From contig NC_089726.1 of the NCBI RefSeq assembly GCF_035083965.1, positions 13,397,501 through 13,461,500 of the forward strand: a stretch of 64,000 nt of DNA. Direction: 5' to 3'. Position numbers and translations under genes: made by a program. The notes under the pieces were generated by a model. The model had not been told where the DNA came from. It searched no databases and saw only the letters and a list, made by a program, of their open reading frames with translations. This DNA is from Branchiostoma lanceolatum. Lineage: Eukaryota > Chordata > Leptocardii > Amphioxiformes > Branchiostomatidae. Shown in pieces: positions 15,401 through 27,815 of the stretch (position 1 is the first letter of the stretch; each line of letters begins with the position of its first letter).

Positions 15401-18400
15401 AATCTGATACATTTACGGCTGTTCTAATAGTCGGGAACCGCCCCGCAGATTGTGCACAAGGAGACCTACTCGGCTATTGTTTACGTTTTCGCGCGATGCT
15501 GCCAGCGGCACACAAGCCGCAATGGAATTTTCCCGGGTGGGAGGGGCGGCGAGACAAGATCGGAGCGGTAGGGCGGGGTGCACGTGCTAATTTAGTAATT
15601 GGCACCTCCCTTGGAGCTGATAGCTGGATGGCTTCCTGCGAAACAGCGGAGGCGCATGCCTTTGTATTTTTACTACGGTATTTTTGTCTTTTTTTTGCCG
15701 CTACGCTGGGTGAAAAACAGCATAGCGGGTGATTTACAGCGTCGGTTTGTCGGCCCACAGCGTAGCGGCCCGCTATGTTCAACTTACTGAGAAAATGTTT
15801 CTGGGTAGAAAATATCAAACAATTTAGATATATGTATTATTTATTATTTATTACTGATTGATTGTGTGGTAGCATTCCACACTTCATTTTCATGAAGATG
15901 TACCGTACTCTCATGCTGATATGCAATTTTTCCGAGGAAGAACCCCTCCTAACGTACGCACCCTGACTTTAGCGTCAGCCTGGAGCACATGCTTGCAACT
16001 TGAAAAGTTTAAAAAGTGCGTACGTAAATAGGAATTTTACGGTAATACATGTCCTTCTTGATCAAATTTCTCAAATCCAGAGGCTTCAGATACAATCAAT
16101 ACCTTACAGATCTGTCAGGCTGGTAAAATATATACCGTCACTCATTTCCTTTCCTCTGTTCAGCATCCAGAGGGACTAACAGTGTACATATCATGCTAAA
16201 TAAGACAATCTGATCGATAAATAGATCTGTCTAACCAAAAACGTATTTTGGAATTTTAGTAATCATTTTGCTCACCATCTCTGGTGTGAACTCGTCATAA
16301 CCATAAACGGTAATCCTCCTGTAGGCTGTCATCAAGCAGCTGAATTCATCCCACAAATATCACTTTGTGTCCATCAATTTCAGCCATATTGTGCTCAGTG
16401 ACATGTAAAACCTGTGGAGGCAGTACGGTGAGAGCAGTATTGGCAGGGCGACTTATGCCGCTTTAAAAGCATTTCTATGAGGCAGCCGCTCCTGTCAATA
16501 TGGCCAATTAGAGGACTTGAAAGCCTACTAGCTGGATGGCATGAATTCCTCACCAGCTATACCATTCATAATTCCAGAAATATGGTTTCCATGTTTAAAG
16601 GTTAACCCTGGCTAGAAATTGATGGTAAGAGGATTAAAAACAGAACTATATAAAGCAGGCATCCCTGAGTCTCGAGAGGTATATCCATATGTTGGGTATA
16701 CATAAAAATGAGCCAGCTAAAAATCGAAATCCATCAATAAAGTGACAGATTTATCATTCTTAACGGATCATTTGAAAGGCTATGCTCTCCAATATGTGTC
16801 GTATATATTGTATTTCTATCTGATATGCTTCAAATTTATTGCAGGTTATATGCCATACAAAGCATAAACATGTATATAAACTTCACTTCATGACGATGAT
16901 GAAACTTCACATAATGTTACACAGTAAGCGTACATAAGGGTCTAAAATATGACTGCTCCTATAAGCAGATACTGGATAATGGTAATTTGAGTGTCTACAA
17001 AGGCTTCTCACAAAGGAAAGACAAAATTATGGGGAAAATGGAAGACTGGAGCGCTGGTATTTCAGTGACCTTGTCCTTGTACTGTCCCAGCCGGTCATGC
17101 CCCATGGCACTGGAATGGAAGGAAACCAGATCTCTCCAGGGTCCCTGTTTACATTCTGCCACAAGAAGGCTCAGGTTTTCCTTCGCTCTTCCTGCCTTCA
17201 ACAAGCCTTCCCGGGCTGAAAGATGTCTCCTGATTAAACACTTCACCAAAAGTTCCTGCATCCTTTCCTACAGGGGCCGCTGGTGCTGGAGGAAACTGCG
17301 TGGTGATTTTGAACTTGGCGCTCGCCCCTCCCACTTCCCTCGGCACTTCCCACAACACTGACTTTGCCTTCCTGCTGTAACCCCGGCCCACCATATGGTT
17401 TCTAACACAGAAAACCAACAGTGTTCTCCAACATGACAGGATGACCCACCCCAACATGCTGACAAATCTAGAGGCCAGCACTGTCCTACATATTTGCCTT
17501 GATTTATTGGTGAAACATCCTTGAATTTCTCACATTCTGGCACTGAGGCCCCTCTGGAGAGCGGGGAACAAAGCCAGGAGTGTTGTTCCCTTCCCAAGAG
17601 TCACCCTGGAGATCAGCAGAGAAAAGGACTTGGGCAGCCTCAGAGGAACCAACTCCACTCTGCTCCTCCTTCTTATTAAGGGCGCCTGACCCATGAAATA
17701 CTTGAAGAAATTCCACACTTGTGCAAGAATGTGCCGATACTTTACATTAATCCTTTCCCATACTCTGATTGGGGTTGCACCATGGTAGAGGACAGTTGTA
17801 CCTGTAGGCTTGGGTCAACAAAGGGGGACTAGGGTTTGCACTCAGCATGTAGGGCTCCCTGCCCCTGGCACGTGAATGCCCACTGCACAGGTCCCAGGGT
17901 CAATGAAAGGACTAGCTCAAGCATCTGGTTTGGGTAACAAGAGCCCAAGCAAACACATTGAGGTAATACTAAGCTGTTTTTGCTGCAATGCACACATTCC
18001 AGGGCTCATTTCCATGTAGTGATTCTATTCGGGACAGGTAAGTCCCACACAGGGCCACCTTTCACCCTTACAGGGCCCCTTAAATTGGCCACCAGATTTG
18101 AGCTTATTAAGCTTTCCATGATTTATTACCACTAAGTGTTACCTTTTCTTCCCACCGCACCTGCTGCTCCTCTTGATCTTCTTGATTGCACAAAAGCTTG
18201 GACCACATTTCTGCCATTTAATAGAATTAACCTCTAATTTAAGCACATTGGTTTTAGATATTGTTATATTGATTTACGAAATCAAAGAGCTCAAAGTGGA
18301 CAGCACTTCTACAAAGTACATGGCATGTCAGGTCTGCAAGGTTTGTTGTACCTAGCCCTACAACTAAGGAAGCCATTTTTAAAGGGCCATCCTGTGCTGC

Positions 18401-21400
18401 AGCCATTTTTAAAGGGCCAGTATTAACCAGCTGATAAGGGGCTCCACGGGGGTATGGCTTAACTACAAACCAGATCATGGTTGACTCTGTTTAAGGAGCC
18501 ATTTATTCAGCTAAGGTAAATACAGGACATACCCACAGTTTAAATCTCCTAGTCTTTAAGTTGAACCGACCACAGATTTAAATGTCTGCATTTGAATGCC
18601 TATAATCACTGGTGGCCTCCCGTAGTACTGTAGGTCAAACAGGGCAAATATTTTAGAAAATGACATGCCTAGAGGGGAAATCTGTGCAATCCTTGTCTAC
18701 TGGGAGCAGTGGACATTTGGCTTCTCTCATACTGGCCGTGGTAATAATGAAGAATAACTGATTGAGAAGGCTTGCCTTGCTGAAGTCACCGGCTGTGGTC
18801 CTCACTTTCTACTGGCTTAAGCCTTTAAGCTTCGGAAACTGAGTAACATTAGAAGTTACTGTAACTGGCTACAACAAGGCTCCAGCTCAAAGGAACCACA
18901 AGGCCAATCAGCATTAGAAGCATATCTCTAGCCCGTGACATTTAGAGCAGATACCCATACAGACTCAAAGTAAAGAACACACACCGCAGGCAGTGTTAGA
19001 TTGCTTCCTATGTTAGAAAGTAACAACAAAGGTAACACCCACTGCTATGTTTAACAAGGAGGGAGCAAGAATCTTCACAATGTTTAAAACCACAGGTATG
19101 TGCAATGATGGGATCAAGAATGGCATTCACTGCCTTGGAGCGCAGATGCCTTACAGGCATCATACCTAGTGTCTGACTCACAAGGAACCATGCCATACTA
19201 CCAGCAAGTGTATATCGTCAGCCAGAACAAGTATCTTTAAAACCTTCCCCTTTCAAAACTGAGGTAGCTTGCACAGTAGTTTACATGACAAATTCTTGGC
19301 TAATTTGGGCCCATCTTCTGGCTGTCCCTGGCTTGCCCGCACAAGTGAAAAACCCCAGGACTGTGGGTTAATTGAAACATCGAACTGGAAATTAAAAATT
19401 AGGACTAACAGCCCCCAAATTTGTCACTCCAGACACGGATGAAATTTGTCACTTCTGACATGGATTCTCCCCATCTTTTCATCACTGCTTGTCAAAAATT
19501 TTTCCGTTCACATTTCATTTTCTCATCAGCAAATCCAAAAATCGAGGCACAACTTTTCTTCAATTGTATGTGGAAGCAATGGATGGGGTAGAATGATATG
19601 ATTATCAACAGGCTAACATCTAAACGTTTCAATTCTCACTTTCAATTTTTGTGTTATAACATAGTTTGATGGACATACATGACCCATGTATGTTTATTCC
19701 CATCAGAAAAAGGTGAATTATGTAAAATACAGCTCTGTAGAGGATCTCGTTATTTGTTTAGTTACCAACTTGCAAGAAAGTTGGTTTTGAGGTGCTGTAA
19801 TTTTGCAACATTATCGGGAACAATGCCTACTGTCAAAACTCATTTGAGTACAGCAGAGTAGATTCGTTACTGATGTTTCCAATATGGGATATCATAGACT
19901 ACTGGCCTGCCCAGGAATCATTCCTTGGTATTCACTGTACTTAAACCATCTGTAAACTCTTCTTCTACTCATGAAAATGTAACTCTTATTTCGATCACAG
20001 AAGAAAATAGATGTGTACAGGACCAGTATCATTGAGCATACATGCACAACTTGACCAGTCCAACTCAGCATACATGGAATACTTGTGTGCCCAGCCCTGC
20101 ACCAATGCTAATCCTATTAGCCATGCTCACTACACATCTTGGAACAATAATTTCTTGACCTCCCAGTTTCCATCCCAATTTTTGTGTGCTTTTCTTCTGC
20201 TGTCCTTGGTAGTGTCCTAACATTCCTGTTTCACACTTCTATACAAGAATAACAGCATAATAGGTATGTGAGCAGGTCCTGACCATAAGAGCAAAAGAGC
20301 ATTTATTTGACCGCGTAGTGGGAACTATCCATAGTAATCAACAAAAAAGACCACTGTATGACCTTAGGAAGAATACTGCAGTAGCTTTAGGTGTCATTTG
20401 TAATGCTAAATATAGCAAAAGGGTAACAGAACTGTGTGTGATAGGGTCAGTGGTGGAATTGGGAGGCCCTGCAAGCCGCAATATTTCTGCTACAAGCAAT
20501 TGCCCCATACCCAAACAATGACGACATTCCACCCAACTCGGCTGACCCTGGGCAGTTCAAGCAGTGGCCAGGGAATTGCATTTGGCCAAGGAGGTACACC
20601 TAGGGGGAAGTATAGCCCTTAAATTTCTGTAAAAGCAATAATTGTCATTTTTGCTACATGCACTTTCTAGTAAGGCTGGTTCAATCTTGAACTGTATTTA
20701 GCACAAGGATATTCTTGGTTTGTTTAGGCACTCACATCCCTTTCTCATTCAACAGGGCCCTTTCTAGGCCCCTAGAAGAAGTAGCATATGCTGATAGGGT
20801 CACCTAGTGTACATAAAACGTCCACTATTACCGTGAACTATCGAGACATTCTTGTCCAGGCCATTTTCATTGCACATCAACAATGTAAGATCAAGGAAGG
20901 GGTTTCTGTTTCCACAAAGTGAAAAATGGTTCACATAACATAACATAACATAACATAGTAAGTTCACTCAGTGGATTTCACGAAACCCTTCATACACAAA
21001 CATACTTAGTAAGTTAGTTTATAGAAAATAATACTTTTCCAAGGTATGTAGTGTAACAGTGGGGTTTCTGCACGGGTTCCAATCCTGTGAGCCAGGACTC
21101 AGGAGAACGTGCTACTTGCCCATTGTGTTTCAAGAGTATGCATCACATTTGCCTATGCTGTAGTTTAACTGTCTGTTTGCAATATTCAAAAACCATAGAC
21201 ATCTTGAACTGTGGACTGCCATTTGTAGAACAAAAAATGTAGAATACAGGACACAAGACTCAAATGCAGAAAAATATCTATATCTCTATCAAGGCCATCG
21301 TAAATAAAAAATCTAGCTGATTTTTCCTTACACTCCAACAGCTAGGTACCAAAAAGTAGCTCATCATAGCTAACCTTGACATACTGTAAACCGTCACAAG

Positions 21401-24400
21401 AAGCGGCCATAAAGCCGAATGTCAGTTTCTAAACAACGATTATTCTTTATAAATGTACCACATTTTTTCTTTACGAACGGAGAACATTTGTATGTCATTT
21501 CAGCAAGAGTTTTGATAATTGAAAATGGGCTGAACCTTTTCATCTTACGTCCCTTCTATGCTACAAAGATGTTTATTTTTGGTCCCGTTTTTCTGCACCT
21601 CTAGAACCTTGATCCTGCATGCCTCTTTCCCCAACATCATCATGCCTTTCCTCAGAATAAGAAAACCAACAATTTTTTCAGACATTAAAATCATAAAGGA
21701 CATACTGTATAGGTTAAAAGTGCTAAATCCTTACACCTGCAGACAACGGTTTACAGAGGTTGTGTTTGTTCTGTATATCTAGAGGGGCCAAAAATTGACA
21801 GTAAAGCATTTCTGAGTTATTTGCCCTACAATGAAATGCCTGAAGTGCCGGAAATTTTTTTCTCTCTCCCCTGGAGGCAAAAGTAGTAAAAAGGCTCTTT
21901 AACCTACACCTAATCAGTCCCAACACATTTGTAATGGCTACCACACTTCTGAAGACACACTGGACAACTGAAAGAGCCAAGCCTTGATGCTTACTGTGTC
22001 AATTTTAGTAAGACTGTTGATTCAAGTTAAAGGGACAAAAAAGTCTGTCACATTCCTTCCACGTGCATGCCTGTCAGCTGACTGCACTTTATTGCCGACG
22101 GGGAAAAACAACAACAACTGTAGGTGTAAAAGGTATTTGAAGATAAAAGCAAACTATTTTGTCTTGGCTGTTTGCGCCACCCACTCTGATAATTGTGGAC
22201 TTAGGATTCCTTTGTGTAGCGGCTGGAAAAACAAGTGCGGAAGAAGTGTATCCACCCCCAGAAGGTCTCACATGACCCCCCCCCCCCCGCCTCCGCCCAC
22301 GTCGCTCACCCCACCCCCCTAGTCTTGTGACCATGACTCACACATCAACACCTCCCTCCCCTCCATCACACAGACTTACTGCGCAGTTTGCAGCCCTCCT
22401 GTCCCTGCTGACCCCCCTTTCCACAGGTCAAAGGTGAACACATGTTAACCTGCCAGCAATAGTATTCTTGACAGACTTGTTTCCTCATAAACAAAAGTAG
22501 GAAAGCTCATGCTTACCCATTTGCGTGGCCTGCCTCTGGGTTTCTTCGGCTCCTGTCAGGCACAACAGACAAAACAGCACAGGTAAGTTGTGAGGTAACA
22601 TTAAACACAGCATTAGATGCGCTTTGCACAAGCAACGGCAGGTCCTTTTGAAGTGACAACTCTCTGAAGCACTTTCCGCCTACCCCTAAAGCAAACTGGA
22701 CGGCTCTGTTTGCTTGTCTCCTTACAGTCATTTATGAAAATGAAGCTTATCCAAGCGATCAGCAGTGATGATTTAACTAGTACATGCTGGTGGACAGGAC
22801 ACCTTTAGATAGAGCCATTTAAACCCACAGAATGCTTGAATTGTCGGGTCAAATATGTACATAAAACAGTGGACAAAGGCCCGGACAAACTGCCATTAGT
22901 CTAAGGTAATGTCTTTTGTTGCTGATAAACCAATGGGATGGTTATTCATTGCCAACCAAAGTCCAGAAACGGAGGGAACTGATGGATAGAATCAAATGAG
23001 CTGTTTCCGAAAGCTGTGGCCACAACCAGCCCTAATGACTGGCTGCAAATCCCATAAGAAAACATTTGCATTCTTCTGATTTTAGCCCTTCACAAGCTAT
23101 TGCACATTTAAACAATGGGGAGTGATGTGAGCAGGCATTCTGTGCACAAAACAGTTGTTAATACTGCTAAATGCCAAAAGATACACAAACCTTAGCTTGC
23201 TGTCTACAAATGTAGGCTAACAGCTAGCAACGTTTTCTATGTGCCTGGTGTTGGAATACGGACATCAATGAAGATGGTAGGGTTGTGTGTATATTTTAAG
23301 TTTGGTATACAATCGTAACACCTCATCATCTGTATTGAATGACTAACATAAAAGGAATTGATAAGTCACAATACACCATGGGCAGTATAGCGCGACCAGG
23401 AATGTTGTCTAAATATTTGGGTATTTTACACTGCGTTCAGATTATCACCTCATCTGAGGCTACCGATTTTCCACAGCGGGACGATTTCTGTGCGGTACAG
23501 CTTCTCTGTGTGTTCTACTGACAATATTATTATCACATCTGAACGCAGGTAGGTTTTCCGACACGTTTATACAGGCTAGGGTTAAAGCGTAATGAATTGT
23601 TTCCGAACAGAGCCAGACGAACAGAGTCGGCTCCGTCAATTCATAGCATACCTCGGATCATATCACCGGTACAAACCGCTTTGGGGCGTCCTTCAAATTA
23701 CCGAAAGAAAGAGAGATTCGAAACGACTTCCTAGCATACTTCTATACACATTTCTGTCCACATTTCAAAACAATTAATACTGTTAGATACAAGAGTTGCG
23801 ACGGATTTGGGAGAAAATGGGCGATACATTTTCTACCGCGAAAGCGCACCCGGCCCGGTATAGAACACTATCCAGCCGCCTTTAAACCGTAAAACGTTTT
23901 GTTTTCACTGGAAATATTACACTTCTTTAAGTGCAAACAACATCACAGAAGGACTGGATAATGCTATTTAAAGACGACATGTCCGGAATGAAGTAGATTT
24001 AACAGATAACGCGAGGCTTGGAACGACACTAGATCTACATCGGGAGGCAGTCATGGCGGCAAAGCGCCTTAGGTCGTCTGCTAGCAGACGACATGAAACT
24101 CCCGCGCAAAATGTACCTCCAAGGGCTAAATCTCGCAAAGTTAAAGATCGTGAAATAAGTCAGGAACTGTAAGGCTTTGGATGGTCAGAAACAATGACAG
24201 TGTCCCTGCACGTCTTCTGTGCACAGGGGCAGTGGCTAAAATGCATTTGCTTATCAGTGGTCAAGCCGATTATAGCCAGGAAGCGCAAAACACACAGCTC
24301 AAACCTCACCTCATAACCAATGCAGCCTGTCGGGCCGCTCTTCATTCCCCTGAAATCCGTTCTTTACCCTTTAAAAATGTGTGAATTTTTCATAGATTTC

Positions 24401-24819
24401 TTACGGTGGGGGCCTTATGAGTCTGTCCAGATTGTCACAGCGAAAATCACAGTCACAGCGGGAAGGGGTAACGATCAAGGGATATGTAACCGAGCAATGC
24501 AAACCTTCTGCGCTCGCTTGGAAGGGTTCTTATTCTTGCTACCGGGTGGTCTTCCCCGCGGCCTCTTCACTACCGGACCTTCGGGAGGCTAAAAAATCGG
24601 GAAATACAGACAAACCGCTGTCAGAATTGCACAGAAATCATGACAATATAACCACAGAAACCGCAGAGCAAGACTCGGAAATGGGTACTCAGCTTGTGTA
24701 CACACTTTACTTTCCGGATTTTTTCTCGGCCTGCCGCGACCTCTCTTCACGGGCTGCGGCGCTGCCTCCTCCGAAGTCCCGGGCTGGCCCTCGCCCGCCT
24801 CCCGCTTCGCTTGGCTCAT
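9376..24819 (-). CDS. HMGA2-like: HMGA2-type high mobility group AT-hook protein (5 exons, 110 aa)
   Basis: Chromatin architectural protein that binds the minor groove of AT-rich DNA in the nucleus. The exons on the minus strand are 24819-24706, 24588-24505, 22552-22517, 9798-9781 and 9456-9376. All junctions are GT/AG and phase 0. The protein begins MSQAKREAGEGQPGTS and has AT-hook 1 (KRGRGRPRKN, about residues 25-34), AT-hook 2 (KRPRGRPPGSKNK, 46-58) and AT-hook 3 (KKPRGRPRKW, 69-78). A PAAQPK linker follows, then an acidic tail ending EEESAEGEETE. Length and order match vertebrate HMGA2 (109 aa), which also has five coding exons with the tail separate from the hooks. I chose the ATG at 24819 because MSQ aligns with the HMGA2 start; the frame is open further upstream. 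Vertebrate HMGA1 is the alternative, but hook 3 with RKW and the linker exon favour HMGA2. It may simply be the single chordate pro-ortholog. Confidence 0.9.
9781..9798 (-). CDS. HMGA2-like: HMGA microexon 4 (18 bases)
   Basis: Codes PAAQPK between acceptor TCTCTTGCAG and donor GTGAGC. It is phase 0 at both ends, so the frame survives whether it is included or skipped. By position it corresponds to the short exon 4 of vertebrate HMGA2, the PQQ-rich linker before the acidic tail. It is small enough that automatic gene finders will usually miss it. Confidence 0.75.
12276..15783. mobile_element. 3.5-kb insertion nested in the TIR element
   Basis: Present in the 12-kb copy and absent from the 36.9-kb copy, with TTAC on both sides (12272-12275, 15784-15787) as a possible 4-bp target duplication. 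It is more GC-rich than its surroundings. Near its left end is a GC-rich hairpin (12315-12375), and near its right end an inverted motif around GCATAGCGGG/CCCGCTATG. It contains the large inverted repeat described separately. The open frames inside it run in mirror-image pairs over the arms and show no domain. Confidence 0.65.
13113..15139. repeat. Large inverted repeat, about 420-430-bp arms
   Basis: The left arm 13113-13543 and right arm 14721-15139 are near-identical reverse complements. The main difference is a 12-base indel in a TAATATTAATAG stretch. The spacer (13544-14720) holds degenerate repeats of roughly 200 bp with shared CACAAAAAAA and GGCTTGAG motifs, some inverted relative to others. 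Frames of 81-123 residues appear twice, once per arm, on opposite strands. Confidence 0.85.
18371..18419. repeat. Short direct duplication
   Basis: GCCATTTTTAAAGGGCCA occurs twice, separated by about 13 bases. No function is apparent. Confidence 0.7.
20933..20955. repeat. (ACATA)n tandem repeat
   Basis: Four to five perfect pentamers inside HMGA intron 3. Confidence 0.85.
22517..22552 (-). CDS. HMGA2-like: HMGA exon 3 (third AT-hook)
   Basis: A 36-base exon coding EPKKPRGRPRKW, bounded by acceptor CTGACAG and donor GTAAGC. The same peptide stretch sits at the end of exon 3 of vertebrate HMGA2, just before its very large third intron. Confidence 0.9.
24505..24819 (-). CDS. HMGA2-like: HMGA exons 1 and 2 (AT-hooks 1 and 2)
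   Basis: Exon 1 is 24819-24706 (38 codons) and exon 2 is 24588-24505 (28 codons), separated by a 117-bp intron with acceptor TTTTTTAG. The exon 1 donor that keeps the frame is GTGTGT at 24705. A better-looking donor, GTAAAGT, lies 5 bases upstream at 24710, but its use shifts the frame and stops after 16 further codons, before hook 2. Confidence 0.85.
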
Positions 24820-25241
24820 TTTCTCCGCCTCAAAGTTGGGTCCGTTCGGTTGCACTGGGTCCACGGCAGGGAAGGGTAGATCCTCTCTCGCCTCGTCCGC
24901 GAAAGGGTCAAACACTTCGCCGCCAAAGTCAAAACCCGAAATTTTTGCTGTCGCTCACGGGAACCGCCGAGGTTGACGAAAACGCGCCCCGGACTTGTCG
25001 TCGGGAACGGGAAAACCCTCCTCTCGCCAACGGCAACTTCTCTAGGACTGGCAACTCCCGAAAATGCACGTGGATACCGACCCGGTGAGTAATCGAGCGA
25101 ATATTCCGAAGGTATAGCCGTGGGTGGATAAACCTACATGAGTGCTGGCACAACAGCCATGGGGGATCATGGGGGCCTCAGGAAAACACATTCAAAATAA
25201 TAACAATAAAATAGCGCCCCCGAATGAGATAAAATTATGCT

Positions 25242-25290
25242 CACGTGAGGGGATGTGACGGGCCCAGAAGGAACCGGGCCCTCTCATTGG
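25242..25290 (-). promoter_or_regulatory. Candidate HMGA promoter elements (E-box and CCAAT box)
   Basis: A palindromic TCACGTGA E-box (25241-25248) and a CCAAT box on the minus strand (25286-25290) lie about 420-470 bases upstream of the HMGA ATG, in a CpG-rich stretch. They fit a promoter but short motifs are common by chance. Confidence 0.3.
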
Positions 25291-26859
25291 TCAGTCTCGG
25301 GAAAAGTCTGACAGCGACGCCTGCGCACATAACGAGTGCTTAGCCCCTTGTCGATTCCAACCCTTTGATTCCGCCGCTGAATGACATCTGCTTATATCGA
25401 TTACATTTTAAAGCAGAGGCAAGGAGGCTCATCACGACGAAGCACTCAGAAGATCTTGGCATCCATTCGAGAACCATTGGAGACGATTTCAATCGAATCA
25501 TCCACAAATTGCTTGTTTCCAAACTGCTATTTCTGTCAACCTATGAAGTTGTACACCTAGAGTCGCAATGTCTTTGAAAGAGAAATTATAAGCACAGTTT
25601 CCAAGTTATGAAAACTGGTCAATTTGTCAAAGTGACATCCATACTCATCATGGTGCGATGTTGGGACCGCCCAAGTATTAGACCCGCCCACTCGTACACC
25701 CAGCAGACCTACTGGCGACCAGAAACATTCTGGACGTCTAGACTTGTTATACGCCCTGCCATTTGTCAATTTCGGGGGATTACCTCCCTGGTGGACCAAT
25801 CGTGTGGTGTTTTTCTCAACATGTAACTCTACTAGTATCACACGGATAGAATTTGGGGACCACCTACCCCCAGATGAGCGATAATTCATTTGCAGTTATG
25901 TTCGTAAGGAGTTTTTAATTACCTCCCAAGTTGCTTACCATGTGTGTTCAACAAGGTGATCGGATTCCTTGAATAATAAAGTAATGGTCGAGCCCCCTGT
26001 CTTATAAAAATGTATCTAAAAGTCCATTGCTCAATTCTGTTCGTCCGACAGGCGGCCGCCGCCTCCCTTGCTTTTTCGTCATTCCCAGCGCGAACATGGC
26101 TGTCCTGTAGCGGCGGTGTGCAGTCTGTGTAATACACAATTCACTAAAGACTAATCCTGGGATTACGCAATTTCACCATTCACCCTATCGACACAGGGCA
26201 CTTCCATCATCCGGGCTTTTCCCATATAGCGGTAATACAACACTACCTGCTGCCGCTGCGATATTTCCAAGATTACTCACATCGCCCTTTAATACCGCGC
26301 CCTACGTTTTAAACCGTAACATTTCCCGAAAATCAAAAACAGCTTGTGGTTTAAGCGACATAGCTGGAATGCCAGGTCTTTGTCCCAATGATGTAGCTTG
26401 AAAATTGAAGCGCTGTTTTTGAGCAGGTCTTTTCCACGGAGACTGAGCAACCGACACCTTATACGCCGGTCTACATTCACCCAGCCTTTCTGACCACTCT
26501 GCCCAGTTATTAACTTTCATTCTTTGCGCCTCTCCTCTTGGCATTTCTTTGTATATATTACATTCTACCCTGTTTTCTAAGGTTACAGGGAGGAATTCTC
26601 AGTGTAAAGCCAATTGACTGACACTTGACCCCAGACAAAGCAAGGCGAGGTCTAAGTACGCCGGAGGATCAGCCTTTAACCCAGCCATTCATACCACGAT
26701 GTAGACCGACCACTGTACAGTTCTGAGTTGTCCGAAATTTTCTCGTGGATTCCTTTTCGGTCATTACTGTAAAACTGCTGAATGTTTTATAATAAGCAAC
26801 AAGTCGAAGTTCTCTACCTCTATCCCCTAAGAAGAAGCAACCGATACCTTTACACACTC

Positions 26860-26960
26860 ACACATGTACAGTTTCGCACGTACGTACATACACGCACACG
26901 CACACTTGCACACAGTGACACAAACACGCACACGTACTGACACAGACACAGACACACGCA
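26860..26960. repeat. CA-rich simple repeat
   Basis: Degenerate CACA, ACACG and GACACA motifs. Confidence 0.8.
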
Positions 26961-27367
26961 TTGCTCTGTAGCATACAAAATGTTATGAAATAGCTAAATA
27001 ACGTTATATGGATTGCTATATAAGATAAGATGGCATCACAAACCTTAAAAAAAGTAGTTTGTATGTGGGAAAGAAAATGATACAGATAGACTCTTGTCCA
27101 TAGTTTATCACCTTTTAGGTCACGGCAACATGTGTACTGTCTTTATTATAATAGACATAATTCAGTATTTAGAGAGGGAGTGGTTTATGGACTTACTATG
27201 ACACTTAATCAAGCCAGGGACAGGACAGTAAGAATTGGGTTTCTACAGCTTCATGCAGGCCCGTTTCAAGAAGAAATTTCCAAGAAGAGATGCCATACGA
27301 GATTTTTGTTCTGGTTCTGATGGTCACTTGAGACTTCCCTGAGGACCGTCTCATCATTACGCATACG

Positions 27368-27462
27368 CAATCTCCAAGCAGATGTACGACTTCGGCTTTC
27401 ACCACCTTGGCGCAAATAGACGTACAAAACAAGCCGAAACTATGCATTTGCTTGGAGATCAA
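27368..27462. mobile_element. Short palindromic element related to the 2488/57070 family
   Basis: Inverted ends AATCTCCAAGCAGATGTA and its diverged complement close a roughly 95-bp hairpin. The terminal motif is shared with 2488 and 57070. I see no clear target duplication, so it is an older or truncated copy. Confidence 0.65.
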
Positions 27463-27795
27463 CCAATCAGAGCGCAGTGTTTCCCCAAGCTGTACATGTA
27501 AAGGCGACTTCGATGATTTGACCGAGCTTGCGTTTTTCCAGCATTGTAAAAAAAATTAGATGCAGGACAGTGAGCCAAGTTGATGAACTGCACGAGACCA
27601 TGAGTCTATGAGCACATGACCGAGATTAAAGGCTTGGCCCGACTAAACAGAAACCAGGAAGCGAAACAAACGCCCACACAACCGTAAATGCTGTCAAAAC
27701 GTGAAGCCTGTGCGGAGACCACAACAGAGGCTGCAAGGCGAGCAGAAAGCCGACACGCGGCGGTCAAAAGCGACCTGGTACCCCCTTCTATTGTG

Positions 27796-27815
27796 CCCCC
27801 CCCCCCCCCCCCCCC
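27796..27815. repeat. Poly-C run
   Basis: About 20 uninterrupted C. Assembly length here may be unreliable. Confidence 0.9.

Larger units (their letters stand above)
12067..16043. mobile_element. DNA transposon with 28-bp TIRs, carrying a nested insertion
   Basis: Perfect 28-bp terminal inverted repeats begin ACCGTAAAATTCC and end GGAATTTTACGGT. The subterminal regions carry repeated CTCCTAACGTACGCACC motifs. A 460-bp copy at 36921-37380 has the same two ends but lacks the middle. Comparing the two places the extra DNA at 12276-15783, after TTAC and before a second TTAC. I see no transposase reading frame, so the unit looks non-autonomous. The short copy is flanked by TA on both sides if the element starts at CCG. 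Confidence 0.8.
9799..22516 (-). other. HMGA intron 3 (12.7 kb)
   Basis: Separates the DNA-binding hooks from the linker and acidic tail. It contains a 3.98-kb nested transposon (12067-16043), a poly-C run at 22276-22288, a short ACATA tandem near 20933-20955, and a local duplication at 18371-18419. No coding gene is supported inside it. The 17.0-19.4 kb part looks non-repetitive and could hold regulatory DNA; this is only a guess from its position. Confidence 0.7.

Noticed and set aside
16987-17716. Overlapping frames of 60-124 codons on both strands in HMGA intron 3
   Set aside because: No domain, no consistent junctions, and several frames open at once, which fits moderately GC-rich non-coding DNA.
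24417-25088. Plus-strand open frame of 223 codons
   Set aside because: It runs antisense over HMGA exons 1 and 2 in CpG-rich DNA. The minus-strand AT-hooks explain the open frame.
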